From Microcella pacifica (GTDB lineage Bacteria > Actinomycetota > Actinomycetes > Actinomycetales > Microbacteriaceae): 64,000 nucleotides of DNA. The stretch lies in contig NZ_VIKT02000004.1 in assembly GCF_009371975.2 (NCBI RefSeq), positions 1 through 64,000 on the forward strand, written 5' to 3'. Below the pieces are notes generated by a model that was not told where the DNA came from, searched no databases, and saw nothing but the letters and a program-made list of their open reading frames with translations. Below are positions 24,352-32,314 of the stretch, one piece after another. The position numbers were made by a program, and so were the translations under genes. Positions within the stretch are counted from its first letter, which is position 1; each line of letters opens with the position of its first letter.

Positions 24352-25540
24352 CGGACCATCCCATCGGTTCGTGTTCTCCCACCAGGAGCGCCAGGATGCC
24401 CGAACGCGCGAACTTGCCCGTCGTGTCCCGGAGCCACTTCGAGCCGCCGTCGCACGAGGGACACTGATGCACCGTCGCGCTGCCGAGGTCGAAGGACTGG
24501 TAGTTGTGTCTGTGCGCCGTGATCCACACGCGCGCTCGGTGTGCCTGCTCGTCGCCGCGGGCCTGGCCGTTCAGCCACTTCTCGAAGCCCGTCGCGTCAG
24601 CGCCGGGAATCTTGTGTCCGTGGTTGAAGCCGACGAGCACGCCCGCGATGTCGGTGAAGACGTTCATCTCGTCGTGCGGGATCGTCCAGCGGATGCCGTC
24701 GAACTCCGGCCGGCTGGAGAGGATGCGTCGCAGGGTCTCGGCGAGGAACGCCGACCCGTTGTCCGAGTCGGACGTGATCGACTGCTTCGCGCCGCCCTGA
24801 CGGCCAAACTCCATGTGGTTGCAGAGCACGCTGACGAACTGGCCCGCCTCGAACTGCGGGAACAGCTCACGGCTGTACGCCTCCCACACGTCGAGGACGA
24901 GGTTCATCTGCTTTCGCAGCCCGCCCTGGACGGTGTGAGTCTGCGACGGGTAGTTACCTGCGATGCCCTCGCCGGGGTCGCCGTTGTTCACGAGCACCAG
25001 CTCGGTGATGTTCCGTCCGCCCTTGCGCTGACGGCGCACCCAGGACTGGAAGTTCTCGAGCCCGTCGTAGAGGCGCTGCTCGGTCGCCTCGATGCCGCCG
25101 CCCTCGGACTTGCCGATCTGCATGTCAGCGAGGTTCAGCACGGCGGCGCTCGGAGCGCCCAGACCGGTGCCGGGGATGCGGCGAGGGAGTCGCCACGTGC
25201 GGATGCGCTTCTGAGCCGCCTCGATGTCCTCCTCGGTGACGAGCGAGGTCGCGCGGCGACGGAACTGCGCACGGTACGAGTAGAGCTGCACGATGTCGCG
25301 GTCGCCGGAGTCGGTGCGCTTGGACTGTTGCCAGGTCGAGCTGCGCACGGTGTCGCCGATGATTTCGAACGCTGACGGGTCGAGGTTGAACCGCTCGAAT
25401 ATGTGCGTCCAGTCGGTGATCGGCTCGTCCGACGTGATGCCGCTGAACTCTCCGCCGTCCGGGCCAAGGTCGGCCTTGCCGAGGGGCTCGTCGCGCTCCG
25501 GCCGATCCGGGCCGTGCGCGGCGTCCTCAGCGATACCCAT
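24335..25540 (-). CDS. Calcineurin-like metallophosphoesterase
   Basis: The 401-residue protein shows the metallophosphoesterase motifs in order: LADMQIGKSEGGG (D-x-Q here), NNGDPGEG (GD), CNHMEFGR (GNH-like), GFNHGHKI and ITAHRHNYQ (GHxH-like). An N-terminal extension of about 120 residues (IFERFNLDPSAFEIIGDTVR) is shared by phage versions of this enzyme. The family includes nucleases and phosphatases with a two-metal centre. Next to the packaging genes it could act in DNA processing; the substrate is unknown. Confidence 0.78.
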   Translation of the reverse strand: MGIAEDAAHGPDRPERDEPLGKADLGPDGGEFSGITSDEPITDWTHIFERFNLDPSAFEIIGDTVRSSTWQQSKRTDSGDRDIVQLYSYRAQFRRRATSLVTEEDIEAAQKRIRTWRLPRRIPGTGLGAPSAAVLNLADMQIGKSEGGGIEATEQRLYDGLENFQSWVRRQRKGGRNITELVLVNNGDPGEGIAGNYPSQTHTVQGGLRKQMNLVLDVWEAYSRELFPQFEAGQFVSVLCNHMEFGRQGGAKQSITSDSDNGSAFLAETLRRILSSRPEFDGIRWTIPHDEMNVFTDIAGVLVGFNHGHKIPGADATGFEKWLNGQARGDEQAHRARVWITAHRHNYQSFDLGSATVHQCPSCDGGSKWLRDTTGKFARSGILALLVGEHEPMGWSDVAFL

Positions 25541-25760
25541 AGCGTTCCTGCCGCACCTTGCCGATCGACTGCGGCGACGCCTCGAGGCCGTGGCGGGCGA
25601 ACAGGGCGCGCACGTCTACGTGACGCCACTCGGGGTCGGCCATGATGCGATCGACGGCAGCGCGGTCCTCTGCGGAGAGCGACTCGAGCCACGCATCGAT
25701 CTTGCCGAGCTTGCGCTCCGGCGTGGGCGGGCCTGCTGCTACCTCTTCTGCGATCGACAT
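25527..25760 (-). CDS. Small helical protein coupled to the phosphoesterase
   Basis: The 77-residue protein (GKIDAWLESLSAEDRAAVDRI, PEWRHVDVRALFARHGLEASPQSI) resembles a short helix-turn-helix fold with conserved EASPQSIGKVRQ spacing. It overlaps the phosphoesterase start by 14 bases. Such proteins recur beside this enzyme in actinophages and could be its DNA-binding partner. It is the first gene of the late block after the terminator at 25959. Confidence 0.6.
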   Translation of the reverse strand: MSIAEEVAAGPPTPERKLGKIDAWLESLSAEDRAAVDRIMADPEWRHVDVRALFARHGLEASPQSIGKVRQERYGYR

Positions 25761-26059
25761 CGACGCTCCCTTCTCGGGTAAGACTGCGCCCCGCTCATCC
25801 AGCGACCGTCCGTTGTTCGCATGGCAGCCCGTGGCTGCTGACCTCGAACGATTCCGCTTCGTCTTGCGGAGCGGGGAGGTCTTGCGCGGTTGGTGAGGAC
25901 AGGTGGCGGCGGGGCGAAGCTGCGACCGGGCACTGGTCGCAAGCTCTAGAAACGCGAAGACCCCGGGGTTCTCCCGGGGTCACGAATCGCGCAAGCGAAG
26001 CTTAACACACAGAACGGCACTTTTGACACCTATGTTCGGAACAGACTTTCGAGCGCTCC
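25761..26059. other. Gap between early and late blocks
   Basis: The stretch has no gene. It holds a strong hairpin (25959-25981) and an AT-richer part around 26000-26040 that contains TTGACA at 26023 (+) and a TGTTC/GAACA palindrome. The late promoter for the structural operon would be expected between the hairpin and 25760, but no good -35/-10 pair could be fixed. Confidence 0.45.
25959..25981 (-). terminator. Terminator at the end of the early operon
   Basis: A 9-bp perfect stem GACCCCGGG/CCCGGGGTC with a 5-base loop is followed on the - strand by TTCGCGTTTCT. It lies 79 bases after the stop of the last early gene and separates the early and late operons. Confidence 0.75.
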
Positions 26060-26425
26060 CTAAGCCCGCGTGAGCGGCTGGTAGTCGAACCTGATCGGCA
26101 TCGGCTCCGGCTGGTCATCGTCCACCAGTCGACGGCGGTAGACGTGCCGGATCGAGCCGAATGCTTCTACCTCCTCCGGGCGCGCCACGAATCGCGGCTG
26201 CTCACCGTCCGCAGCGGCCGGGTGCTCGTGGAGGATCAGCGGCGCGTCGAGGTCGCGCAGTGCGCGCCGCTCGCCGTCCCGGGGACCACCGACCAGCTCT
26301 ACCTCTGTGCGCTCGGGCCGCGGATAGACCGTCTCCCACGCCTCGCGGATCGGGCCGACCGGCTCAAGCTCGCGAGCGTCGAGGTCGTACGGGTTCCCCT
26401 CGAGCGGGTCGTCGGTCTCACTCAT
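26060..26425 (-). CDS. Phage protein of unknown function with VELVGGPRDGE motif
   Basis: The 121-residue acidic protein has the VELVGGPRDGERRALRDL segment that recurs in many small actinophage proteins, then HVYRRRLVDDD and a C-terminal strand. It is the last gene of the early operon and overlaps the gene before it by 8 bases. The function is not known. Confidence 0.65.
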   Translation of the reverse strand: MSETDDPLEGNPYDLDARELEPVGPIREAWETVYPRPERTEVELVGGPRDGERRALRDLDAPLILHEHPAAADGEQPRFVARPEEVEAFGSIRHVYRRRLVDDDQPEPMPIRFDYQPLTRA

Positions 26426-26648
26426 CGGCTTTCCCGGAAAACTGAGAAGTCGCGCCGAGGCAGATCGGAGTGCAGGGGTCGCCCACGGCGTCCGCGTTGT
26501 ACCCGTACGGCAAGCCCGACTCGCTCCCGCAGCGGGACTTTCCGCGATAGCTGCCCTCGGCGTGAACGGGGCTTGGCCCCTCGGTGATCTTCATGCCGCA
26601 GTGCTTGCAGGGACGACCATCCGCGCGCGGCGTCGGTGGCCAGGTCAC
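26418..26648 (-). CDS. Small Cys-rich protein (zinc-ribbon-like)
   Basis: The 76-residue protein has CKHCGMKITEGPSPVHAEG and later cysteines in RCGSES and GDPCTPICLG, suggesting a zinc-binding fold. The GTG at 26648 overlaps the stop of the previous small gene (GTGA) and follows GGGGAGG. The function is unknown. Confidence 0.62.
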   Translation of the reverse strand: MTWPPTPRADGRPCKHCGMKITEGPSPVHAEGSYRGKSRCGSESGLPYGYNADAVGDPCTPICLGATSQFSGKADE

Positions 26649-26785
26649 GATGCCTCCCCTGAACCGCGGGGCTCGAACTTGAGCACGACGCACGGGAACG
26701 GGCAGACGTAGACCGTCCGCTTCGCTCGGTCGATGAACACGCCGACCCAGATGTCGAACCAGAGGAAGCTCAGCGTGACCTTCAT
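26645..26785 (-). CDS. 46-residue hydrophobic/aromatic small protein
   Basis: The frame encodes MKVTLSFLWFDIWVGVFIDR followed by AKRTVYVCPFPCVVLKFEP. This short protein type is widespread in phages of Microbacteriaceae. It is coupled to both neighbours by 4-base overlaps, which supports reality despite its size. The function is unknown. Confidence 0.7.
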   Translation of the reverse strand: MKVTLSFLWFDIWVGVFIDRAKRTVYVCPFPCVVLKFEPRGSGEAS

Positions 26786-27264
26786 CGGTCACCCTCCCCT
26801 GAACCGGGCGAAGTCGGGGCAGTCTCCCAGAGCGTGCGCGCGATGCTCTCGGTGCCGCGCGGCGAGCGTGCTCGGCTCGGCGTATCCCACCCTCGGCGAG
26901 GCGGGCGTGAGGCGAGCACTCGATACCCGGCCGCGCGCAGCGACGCTCCGCTCTCGCCCTCCTGCGTGTAGGTGATGAGGCGGTCATAGCCGAGCCCAAA
27001 CGCGACCTGGCGTGCCGCCCCGTAGAGCTTCGAGTTCGCGTTGCGGGTGCCGTCCGTCGCCGAACGAATGACCTCGAGCGTCGTCCCCTCGGCGTCAATG
27101 ACGCGGCTCACCGGGCGGCCGACGATCGCCACCCCCACCAGCTGCTCACCGCGAGCGACTCCGATCGAGAACTTGTGCCCTCGCGGCGGCTCGTGGTGGC
27201 GGTGATGCTCAGCGACGAACGCGCACGCTGTCGCGAAGCTCACTGGCACGATGCGCAGGCTCAT
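26782..27264 (-). CDS. XF1762-family (GNAT-like) protein
   Basis: The 160-residue protein shows the XF1762 pattern. It begins RIVPVSFATACAFVAEHHRHHEPPRGHKF, then has SIGVARGEQLVGVAIVGRPVSR, NSKLYGAARQVAFGLGYDRLITYTQEGESGASLRAAGYRV. The fold is acetyltransferase-like. Some phage members modify hypermodified DNA bases, but nothing else here shows such a pathway, so no substrate is proposed. Confidence 0.75.
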   Translation of the reverse strand: MSLRIVPVSFATACAFVAEHHRHHEPPRGHKFSIGVARGEQLVGVAIVGRPVSRVIDAEGTTLEVIRSATDGTRNANSKLYGAARQVAFGLGYDRLITYTQEGESGASLRAAGYRVLASRPPRRGWDTPSRARSPRGTESIARTLWETAPTSPGSGEGDR

Positions 27265-27650
27265 GAGCCGTCCCCGGAATCCTGCAAACTACGCAAGGCG
27301 AGCTCTACCCTTCGCTGAGCGAAGGATCGGCCGAACGACGGTGCGCCCTCGTGTTCGCGCACCCCGGAGAGCACGCGAACGGGAACGGGGTCGTAGGTGA
27401 CCCTCTCGGCAGTCCTGTCACCCCAGGTGTAGTTGCGGAAACGGTGCAGCGTCTGGTGTCCCCGCGGGAGCCCGCACCGCCAGTGCGAGTACCCGCCACG
27501 CGACTCGTTCTCGCGCCAGTCGGGCGACCACGGGCAATCGTTGCAGCGCCCCGAGAGTCGCTGCCTGACGTCGAACAGGAGTATGCGGAACTCCGCCCAG
27601 GTCGGCCACCATCCGAATACTCGAAGTCGCATCGGCATCGGCTTGCTCAT
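27261..27650 (-). CDS. Phage protein of unknown function, Trp/Cys-rich
   Basis: The 129-residue protein contains GRCNDCPWSPDWRENESRGG and HWRCGLPRGHQTLHRFRNYTWGD, suggesting a small metal-binding module around the two Cys/His groups, then a helical C terminus. The ATG at 27650 overlaps the previous stop (ATGA). It is not recognised. Confidence 0.6.
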   Translation of the reverse strand: MSKPMPMRLRVFGWWPTWAEFRILLFDVRQRLSGRCNDCPWSPDWRENESRGGYSHWRCGLPRGHQTLHRFRNYTWGDRTAERVTYDPVPVRVLSGVREHEGAPSFGRSFAQRRVELALRSLQDSGDGS

Positions 27651-28111
27651 CGTTCTGTCTCCTCTGAAATCGGTAAACCAGGGACGAGAAGCGTGAGCGG
27701 CCAGCGCCCTTCGGGCAGGTCGGCGAGCCACCCATTGTTCTGCTCGACCTCGCCCGCGGTCTCTCCCTCGGTCGGAATGCCGACGTAGAACAGCTCGCCG
27801 TCACCGGTCACGCCCAGCAGCATCGGCTCATCGATGGGCGTCGAAACAGCGCACCACGGCAAGCTCTCGAGCTCAAGGTACTCCGCGACCTCCTGCTCGC
27901 CGCGGAACGTCGTCGGTGCAGGCGGGGCTGCGGTCTTCGATCCCTTCGGCCGGCCGCGACGCTCCCGCATCCGCTTGTCCATCTCGAGCAGCGCATCCTC
28001 CCGCACCATGCCCGCCGTGATCGACAGGCCCGACTCGCCCCACCGCTTGATCGTCCGCTCCGACCGCTCGACCCGAGCCGCGGCCTTCTCGATGCTCAGG
28101 AACCGAGTCAC
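27647..28111 (-). CDS. Helix-turn-helix protein
   Basis: The 154-residue protein starts with a MerR/excisionase-like helix-turn-helix (FLSIEKAAARVERSERTIKRW), followed by a basic linker (RRGRPKGSKTAAPP). The acidic C-terminal half may bind a partner. It lies in the middle of the early operon and may regulate it. The stop and start overlap both neighbours by 4 bases. Confidence 0.65.
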   Translation of the reverse strand: MTRFLSIEKAAARVERSERTIKRWGESGLSITAGMVREDALLEMDKRMRERRGRPKGSKTAAPPAPTTFRGEQEVAEYLELESLPWCAVSTPIDEPMLLGVTGDGELFYVGIPTEGETAGEVEQNNGWLADLPEGRWPLTLLVPGLPISEETER

Positions 28112-29238
28112 GACGACTCCGCCGTCTCAGCGTCGACCACCGTGTCGCCCGGCGTCTCCGCCAGCTCCTCCGCGAGCGCCTGGAGTGCTGCCGCCCCGTC
28201 GCGCCCGGCCACGGCGTCCCGGATCGCCGTCACCGCCAGCTTCACGCCGCCCGCCATGAGGTCGCCGTTCGCGTAGTTCGCCCGGACGTGCTGCCCGAGG
28301 TCTTCGGCGATGAGCGCGAGCTGCTCTCCGATTGCGGGCACCGCGCCGATGATCGCCGCCGCAGGCACACCGAACCGGCCCGCGCGCTGCACGCCCTCCG
28401 CATTGTCGAGGACGTACTGCACGCCCGCCCCGATCGCCTCGCTGAGGTCGATGTCCTGCGGCTTCATCGTCGTCTTCTTATGCTTCTCGTCCATGTCACT
28501 GCCTCTCTCTCTGCGGCCCTCCCGAGCGTGCTGACCAAACGCAGCCGCCCACAGACCGTCATCGTCCTTGTCCGTCTTCCTCCACCCGCACGACGCGCAC
28601 GCGAACCACGACCGCGCGAACCGATGCCGAGGCGGCGTGACCTTCACCGACCGCGTGCCGCACTCCGGGCACGGCTGACTCGCCCACCGGGCGCGATCCT
28701 CCAGCGGCCACCGAGCGAGCGCCCGCGTGATCGTCCAGAACTCCGGGTGATCCTCCAGCTCGTGCGACATCACCAGCCGCCACCACTCGAGCACCGCGTC
28801 AGCGTCGTTCGCGAGCGCGTCGAACGTGCTCAGCACGAACCGCACCGCCTCGAGCGCCTGCGAGTACGCCGTGTCGCTCGCCGCGCCCGGCTCAAGCTTC
28901 CCGCCGCCGATCACGTGCATGATGTCCGCCGACGCATCGAGCAGGTCCGCCGCGACAGGTGCGGGGGTGCCCTCCGGCGTCGACCCCGAGACCGTCGTGC
29001 GGTCGTAGGCCGTCGCTTTGAGCGGGTCCGCGATGCTGCGCAGCAGGCCTACCAGCTCGGGTGCCGCCTCGATGCGACGACGGAGACGGTTGTAGCATCG
29101 GTCGCAGATGAGCACGCCGTCTCGAGCTTCGACCGGCGCGCACCCGCGGCACTCACCATCGTTCGATCCGAAGCCCGAGCACGTCGCATAGTGGACTCCC
29201 GCGACAGTGCATCCGCGAACGCAGGGACGGCCGCTCAA
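28108..29238 (-). CDS. Two-part zinc-finger protein
   Basis: The 376-residue frame starts with a Cys-rich module (CVRGCTVAGVHYATCSGF, ECRGCAPV, ICDRCYNRLRRR). A helical middle follows, then a second zinc ribbon (QPCPECGTRSVKVTPP, FACASCGWRKT) near residues 189-221. After residue 248 the character changes to a helical, Ala-rich domain beginning MDEKHKKTTMKPQDIDLSEA. The second part could be a separate gene starting at the ATG at 28494, since phages often have the first part alone; no strong Shine-Dalgarno decides it. The function is unknown, but DNA binding is likely. Confidence 0.6.
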   Translation of the reverse strand: MSGRPCVRGCTVAGVHYATCSGFGSNDGECRGCAPVEARDGVLICDRCYNRLRRRIEAAPELVGLLRSIADPLKATAYDRTTVSGSTPEGTPAPVAADLLDASADIMHVIGGGKLEPGAASDTAYSQALEAVRFVLSTFDALANDADAVLEWWRLVMSHELEDHPEFWTITRALARWPLEDRARWASQPCPECGTRSVKVTPPRHRFARSWFACASCGWRKTDKDDDGLWAAAFGQHAREGRRERGSDMDEKHKKTTMKPQDIDLSEAIGAGVQYVLDNAEGVQRAGRFGVPAAAIIGAVPAIGEQLALIAEDLGQHVRANYANGDLMAGGVKLAVTAIRDAVAGRDGAAALQALAEELAETPGDTVVDAETAESS

Positions 29239-29393
29239 GACAGCACGCCCGCGATCACGACGACCGACATGACCAGCGCGGCCAACGCCAGCAGCCCGGC
29301 GAGCCCGAGGATCGGCCCCGCGAAGTAGTAGCCGAAGTAGTACGCCGAGATGTAGCGCCGCACGCGACGCTCCTCCCTCGTCCGCTTCACCAT
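29235..29393 (-). CDS. Small membrane protein
   Basis: The 52-residue protein has a basic N terminus ([20 protein letters not shown]) and one long hydrophobic helix (FAGPILGLAGLLALAALVMSVVVI region). Its ATG overlaps the ssb stop by one base. The function is unknown. Confidence 0.65.
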   Translation of the reverse strand: MVKRTREERRVRRYISAYYFGYYFAGPILGLAGLLALAALVMSVVVIAGVLS

Positions 29394-29857
29394 CAGAACG
29401 GCGTGTCGTCGGACCACGGCTCGGACTGAGCGGGCTGCTCGGTCGACCATGACTCCGTGGCCGGCTGCTGCGCGCTCGGCGACGAGCTGCGGTCAGTCGC
29501 TCGCGTCACCTGAGCGGTCTGCCAGCGGAGCGCCGGGCCAATCTCCAGCACGTCGAGCTCGAACACCGCCCGCTTCTCACCGCCCTCGGTTTCGTAGCGG
29601 CGCTGCTTGAGGCGACCCTGCACGATCACCCGAGTGCCCTTGGACAGCGACGATGCGACGTGCTCGGCGTGCTCACGCCACACGCTGCCGCGGAGGAACA
29701 GCGGGTCGCCGTCCTTCATCTGGCCCGACTCTCGGTCGAACTCGCGCGGGGTCGACGCGACGGTGAAGTTCGCGACGGCGAGCCCGCTCTGCGTGTAGCG
29801 CAGCTCGGGATCGGCGGTCAGGTTGCCGACGATCGTCAGCACGGTTTCTCCGGTCAT
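29393..29857 (-). CDS. ssb: Single-stranded DNA-binding protein
   Basis: The 154-residue protein has an OB fold (about 1-110: [68 protein letters not shown]). A disordered Gln/Ser linker follows, and then the acidic tip DDTPF that recruits partner proteins. It protects single-stranded DNA in phage replication and would work with the RecT/YqaJ pair of the same operon. Confidence 0.93.
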   Translation of the reverse strand: MTGETVLTIVGNLTADPELRYTQSGLAVANFTVASTPREFDRESGQMKDGDPLFLRGSVWREHAEHVASSLSKGTRVIVQGRLKQRRYETEGGEKRAVFELDVLEIGPALRWQTAQVTRATDRSSSPSAQQPATESWSTEQPAQSEPWSDDTPF

Positions 29858-30096
29858 CCGGTGATCCTCCTCAGGTTGTTGGGGTGCATCGCGTCGGCGG
29901 CTGCCTCAGCGTCTTGGTCTCGGTCGAATCGGTGGAAGGCCCGCACGGTGGCCTGGTGGCGACGAGCGGCTGCGAGGGTTTGGAACCGGAAGCCCGCAGA
30001 GCGGAGGTCGGCGAGCGCTCGGCGCTCGGCTCCGTCGACCTCGGCGAGCACACGGTCCAGGACGGTGTGCCGGTTCCGGTCAGCTCGAGTGCTCAC
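29854..30096 (-). CDS. Small basic helical protein
   Basis: The 80-residue protein ([44 protein letters not shown]) is helical and basic. It lies between the winged-helix gene and ssb with 4-base overlaps on both sides. The function is unknown. Confidence 0.6.
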   Translation of the reverse strand: MSTRADRNRHTVLDRVLAEVDGAERRALADLRSAGFRFQTLAAARRHQATVRAFHRFDRDQDAEAAADAMHPNNLRRITG

Positions 30097-30710
30097 TCAG
30101 CCAGCCCCTCGGCTTCGGCCTCCGCTTCGGCGCGGAGCCACTGGTCGTGCCGCTTGCGTGCAGAGGCGCACCCACCACAGGCGAAGTCGGTTCCGTGCGG
30201 CTGGTGCTTCCGGCAGAACGGGCTCGGTTCGGTCTCGTCGCGAGCGTCTCGCGATGGTCCCCGGCCCCCCTCCCCGGCCCCCTCCTCGCGACCGTCCTCC
30301 CGGCCCTCCTCCCCTCCCCCCTCTACCGCGAAGGTCTCGCGAGAGGCTCGCGAAGACCTCGCGAGCGGTTCGGTGCTCGGTGGTGCCGGGAGTCTCGACC
30401 TCGAGCCGCGGTCGACGGACGGCCAGTCGGTCAGGGCGAGGAGCTTCCTCCCGTTGATCGAGTACGTCTCGATGTACCCGACCTTCACGAGCGCTCTCAG
30501 GTGCTCCCGGATCGTCGCGTCCGTCACTGCCGTGTCGAGCGGCCAGAGCTGCCCGCGGATCAGCGCCGGAGTCGCGGAGCCGCGGCCCTCGTCGTCCACG
30601 TAGAACCGGAGGCCGATCCCCGTCAGTCTCACCGGAGGCGGCAGCTCCATCAGCGTCTCGTCCGCGAACATGCTCGGTGGCACGGCGCGCTGTCTGTTCG
30701 TCAAGGTCAT
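30093..30710 (-). CDS. Winged-helix DNA-binding protein, probable replication initiator-type
   Basis: The 205-residue protein has an N-terminal winged helix (LPPPVRLTGIGLRFYVDDEG, ATIREHLRALVKVGYIETYSI) like those of phage replication organisers. A disordered acidic Gly/Glu-rich stretch follows (GGGEEGREDGREEGAGEGGR), and then a Cys/His cluster (FCRKHQPHGTDFACGGCASARKRH) that may bind zinc. It is the only candidate replication protein; no helicase or primase is seen in the prophage, so it would have to recruit host enzymes. The ATG at 30710 follows GGATCG. Confidence 0.6.
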   Translation of the reverse strand: MTLTNRQRAVPPSMFADETLMELPPPVRLTGIGLRFYVDDEGRGSATPALIRGQLWPLDTAVTDATIREHLRALVKVGYIETYSINGRKLLALTDWPSVDRGSRSRLPAPPSTEPLARSSRASRETFAVEGGGEEGREDGREEGAGEGGRGPSRDARDETEPSPFCRKHQPHGTDFACGGCASARKRHDQWLRAEAEAEAEGLAE

Positions 30711-31044
30711 GGCGTGCGATCCCTCGGAAGATGGTCTTGAGCGCGAGCCGCACGAGGTCGGCCGCGACGCGGAAACACTCGGTCCAGCCGCGAGCGTTCG
30801 GGAGTATGTGGGCGCTCTCGTCGGCGTCGGCGAAGGCCTTCGGGAAGTGCTTCGCCAGCTCGCGCAGGGCGTAGCGCTCGTACCCGGCCGGGGTGTCGCG
30901 CCACAGAATGAGGATGCGACCACCCGTGGCGGTCAGGCGTCGGAGGCGGTGCATCTTCCACGCCCGGCCGACCTTGAGGATGCCCAACTCCTCCCACCAG
31001 ACCGCGTACGTGATCGCACGCTCCGGGATCACCAGAGTGCTCAT
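30097..31044 (-). CDS. GIY-YIG-like (T5orf172/MUG113 type) protein, frame runs on through the next gene
   Basis: The first 115 or so residues look like a real protein: YAVWWEELGILKVGRAWKM, then RYALRELAKHFPKAF and ARGWTECFRV. This resembles the short GIY-YIG variant of phage T5orf172 proteins. After about residue 115 the frame continues for 200 codons in a shadow phase of the downstream winged-helix gene and loses protein character. Every neighbour ends at an ATGA overlap, and a stop in another phase lies exactly there (30707). A one-base indel near the 3' end, natural or from sequencing, may therefore have removed the normal stop. Confidence 0.5.
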   Translation of the reverse strand: MSTLVIPERAITYAVWWEELGILKVGRAWKMHRLRRLTATGGRILILWRDTPAGYERYALRELAKHFPKAFADADESAHILPNARGWTECFRVAADLVRLALKTIFRGIARHDLDEQTARRATEHVRGRDADGAAASGETDGDRPPVLRGRRGPRLRDSGADPRAALAARHGSDGRDDPGAPESAREGRVHRDVLDQREEAPRPDRLAVRRPRLEVETPGTTEHRTAREVFASLSRDLRGRGGRGGGPGGRSRGGGRGGGPGTIARRSRRDRTEPVLPEAPAARNRLRLWWVRLCTQAARPVAPRRSGGRSRGAG

Positions 31045-31865
31045 GCCGCCCTCCCTGTGTAGATGTCCCACGCTCGCGCGATCGCGCCGGAGCCAGGGAA
31101 CAGGTCGTCCAGTTCGTCGCCATGCGTCGCGCCGAGCAGCTCGAACACCCAGCGAGCAAATCCGGCCGGCTTCGCACCCGTCACGCGCTCGGGGTCGGTC
31201 GTGCGCGCAGAGACACCGAGCACGAGACTGTCGACCCGTCGCGTCGCACCGGCGCCTCGCGACACGTCGCGTAGTGCGGCCGCTACGCCTGAGCCGTCGA
31301 ACGCGATCGCCGCGACGTTTTCACCTGGTCGACGCGACACGTCGTGTCGCACCGTGGCCGTGGACGAGGTGTCGTCGGAGGATCCTCGCGACGTGTCGTC
31401 CCCGACGTCGAGCACGACAGGTCGAGCGCCGAAGTAGATCACCGGCTCCCATGCGTTGACGATGACCTGTCGGCGGTTTGGCCGCTCGCCGCGGTGCCAT
31501 GCTGCGACTCGAGAGCCCTGCGGGCAGAGCGAGAGCACATGCTGGAGCGCCGACGCCGATGTCGACAGCGCCCAGCCGTCGTACTCCGAGAGGCGAGCGA
31601 CCAGCTCGACGTGATCGACCTCGCCCGCGTAGTCCCGGTGTTCGCCGTAGTAACGGCGAGACTTGCCCGGATAGGGCGGATCGGCGTACGCGAACCGCAT
31701 CGGCTCAAGCACGCCCGCCGCGCCCGCCGCGCCGCGCGCGGAGCCGACCGCTCGGATGAAGCGGTTCCGCGCTTGGCGGCAGCGCTTCGAGCACGTGATC
31801 GCATCCACTCGAGCCGCCTCCGGGATGGGACCGCGACACCAGCGGCACGCCCGATCGGCGGTCAT
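31041..31865 (-). CDS. DNA adenine methyltransferase-like protein
   Basis: The 274-residue protein has an N-terminal Cys module (C7, C10, C25, C29), the catalytic motif DPPYPG (62-67), and a middle with WEPVIYFGARP. The SAM-binding motif comes at the C terminus (DDLFPGSGAIARAW). The motif order IV before I is that of permuted N6-adenine or N4-cytosine methyltransferases. Between about 150 and 205 a low-complexity insert carries repeated DVSR/DDTS words, produced by near-copies of CGCGACACGTCG. It would protect phage DNA from host restriction. It overlaps the flanking HNH gene by 4 bases. Confidence 0.78.
   Translation of the reverse strand: MTADRACRWCRGPIPEAARVDAITCSKRCRQARNRFIRAVGSARGAAGAAGVLEPMRFAYADPPYPGKSRRYYGEHRDYAGEVDHVELVARLSEYDGWALSTSASALQHVLSLCPQGSRVAAWHRGERPNRRQVIVNAWEPVIYFGARPVVLDVGDDTSRGSSDDTSSTATVRHDVSRRPGENVAAIAFDGSGVAAALRDVSRGAGATRRVDSLVLGVSARTTDPERVTGAKPAGFARWVFELLGATHGDELDDLFPGSGAIARAWDIYTGRAA
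31258..31398. repeat. Cluster of CGCGACACGTCG words inside the methyltransferase gene
   Basis: Related words lie at 31258-31271 (+), 31333-31350 (both arms of an inverted repeat, GCGACAC/GTGTCGC with a 3-base centre), and 31386-31398 (-). They encode the DVSR/DDTS-rich insert of the enzyme. Confidence 0.6.
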
Positions 31866-32314
31866 GCTGCCACCGCCTGTGCGGCCCAGTAGTCGCGAGC
31901 TGCGAGCGCTACCGTGCGCATCGCCCGCTGCGGGGTGCGCCCCGTGCCGCGGCGTCGCGCCGAGTTGACCGCGTTCGTCACGGGCTCCAGGTGGAACTCG
32001 TTCACGCAGAACCGGTAGCGGCACACAGGGTAGACGTGATCCAGGAACGGACGGTCGTTCGGGACCGCGCCGAAGCGGAGCATCCAGACGACGCGGTGCG
32101 CTCGGACGACGAGCGAGCGGGACTGCGGGAGGCGGATCACGCCGTACCCCTCCGACGACATCGCGCCGGTCCAGATGTCGCAGTCGTCCTCGCCCGCGTT
32201 GCGCGTGTCGATCTTCGCCGTCAGGCGAGCGCGGAACTCCTCGTCGTCGCGCAGCTCGAGCACCGCCTCGGTGACGTGCTCGGCGACCGTCGCGTGCCAG
32301 CGCTGCTCGCTCAT
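31862..32314 (-). CDS. HNH endonuclease, between the two methyltransferases
   Basis: The 150-residue protein has the phage HNH pattern: CDIWTGAMSSEGYGVIRL, VRAHRVVWMLRFG, then LDHVYPVCRYRFCVNEFHLEPVTNAVN. The His-Asn pair and two cysteines form the metal site. It could be a free-standing homing nuclease or part of phage DNA processing. Both ends overlap the methyltransferase genes by 4 bases. Confidence 0.82.
   Translation of the reverse strand: MSEQRWHATVAEHVTEAVLELRDDEEFRARLTAKIDTRNAGEDDCDIWTGAMSSEGYGVIRLPQSRSLVVRAHRVVWMLRFGAVPNDRPFLDHVYPVCRYRFCVNEFHLEPVTNAVNSARRRGTGRTPQRAMRTVALAARDYWAAQAVAA

Noticed and set aside
26031-26045. TGTTCGGAACA palindrome as LexA site
   Set aside because: The half sites are in the reverse order to GAAC-N4-GTTC, so it does not fit.
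28108-28494. Separate gene starting at the internal ATG 28494
   Set aside because: The frame is continuous with the upstream zinc-finger part and no strong Shine-Dalgarno supports the internal start; it is kept as a note in the longer gene.
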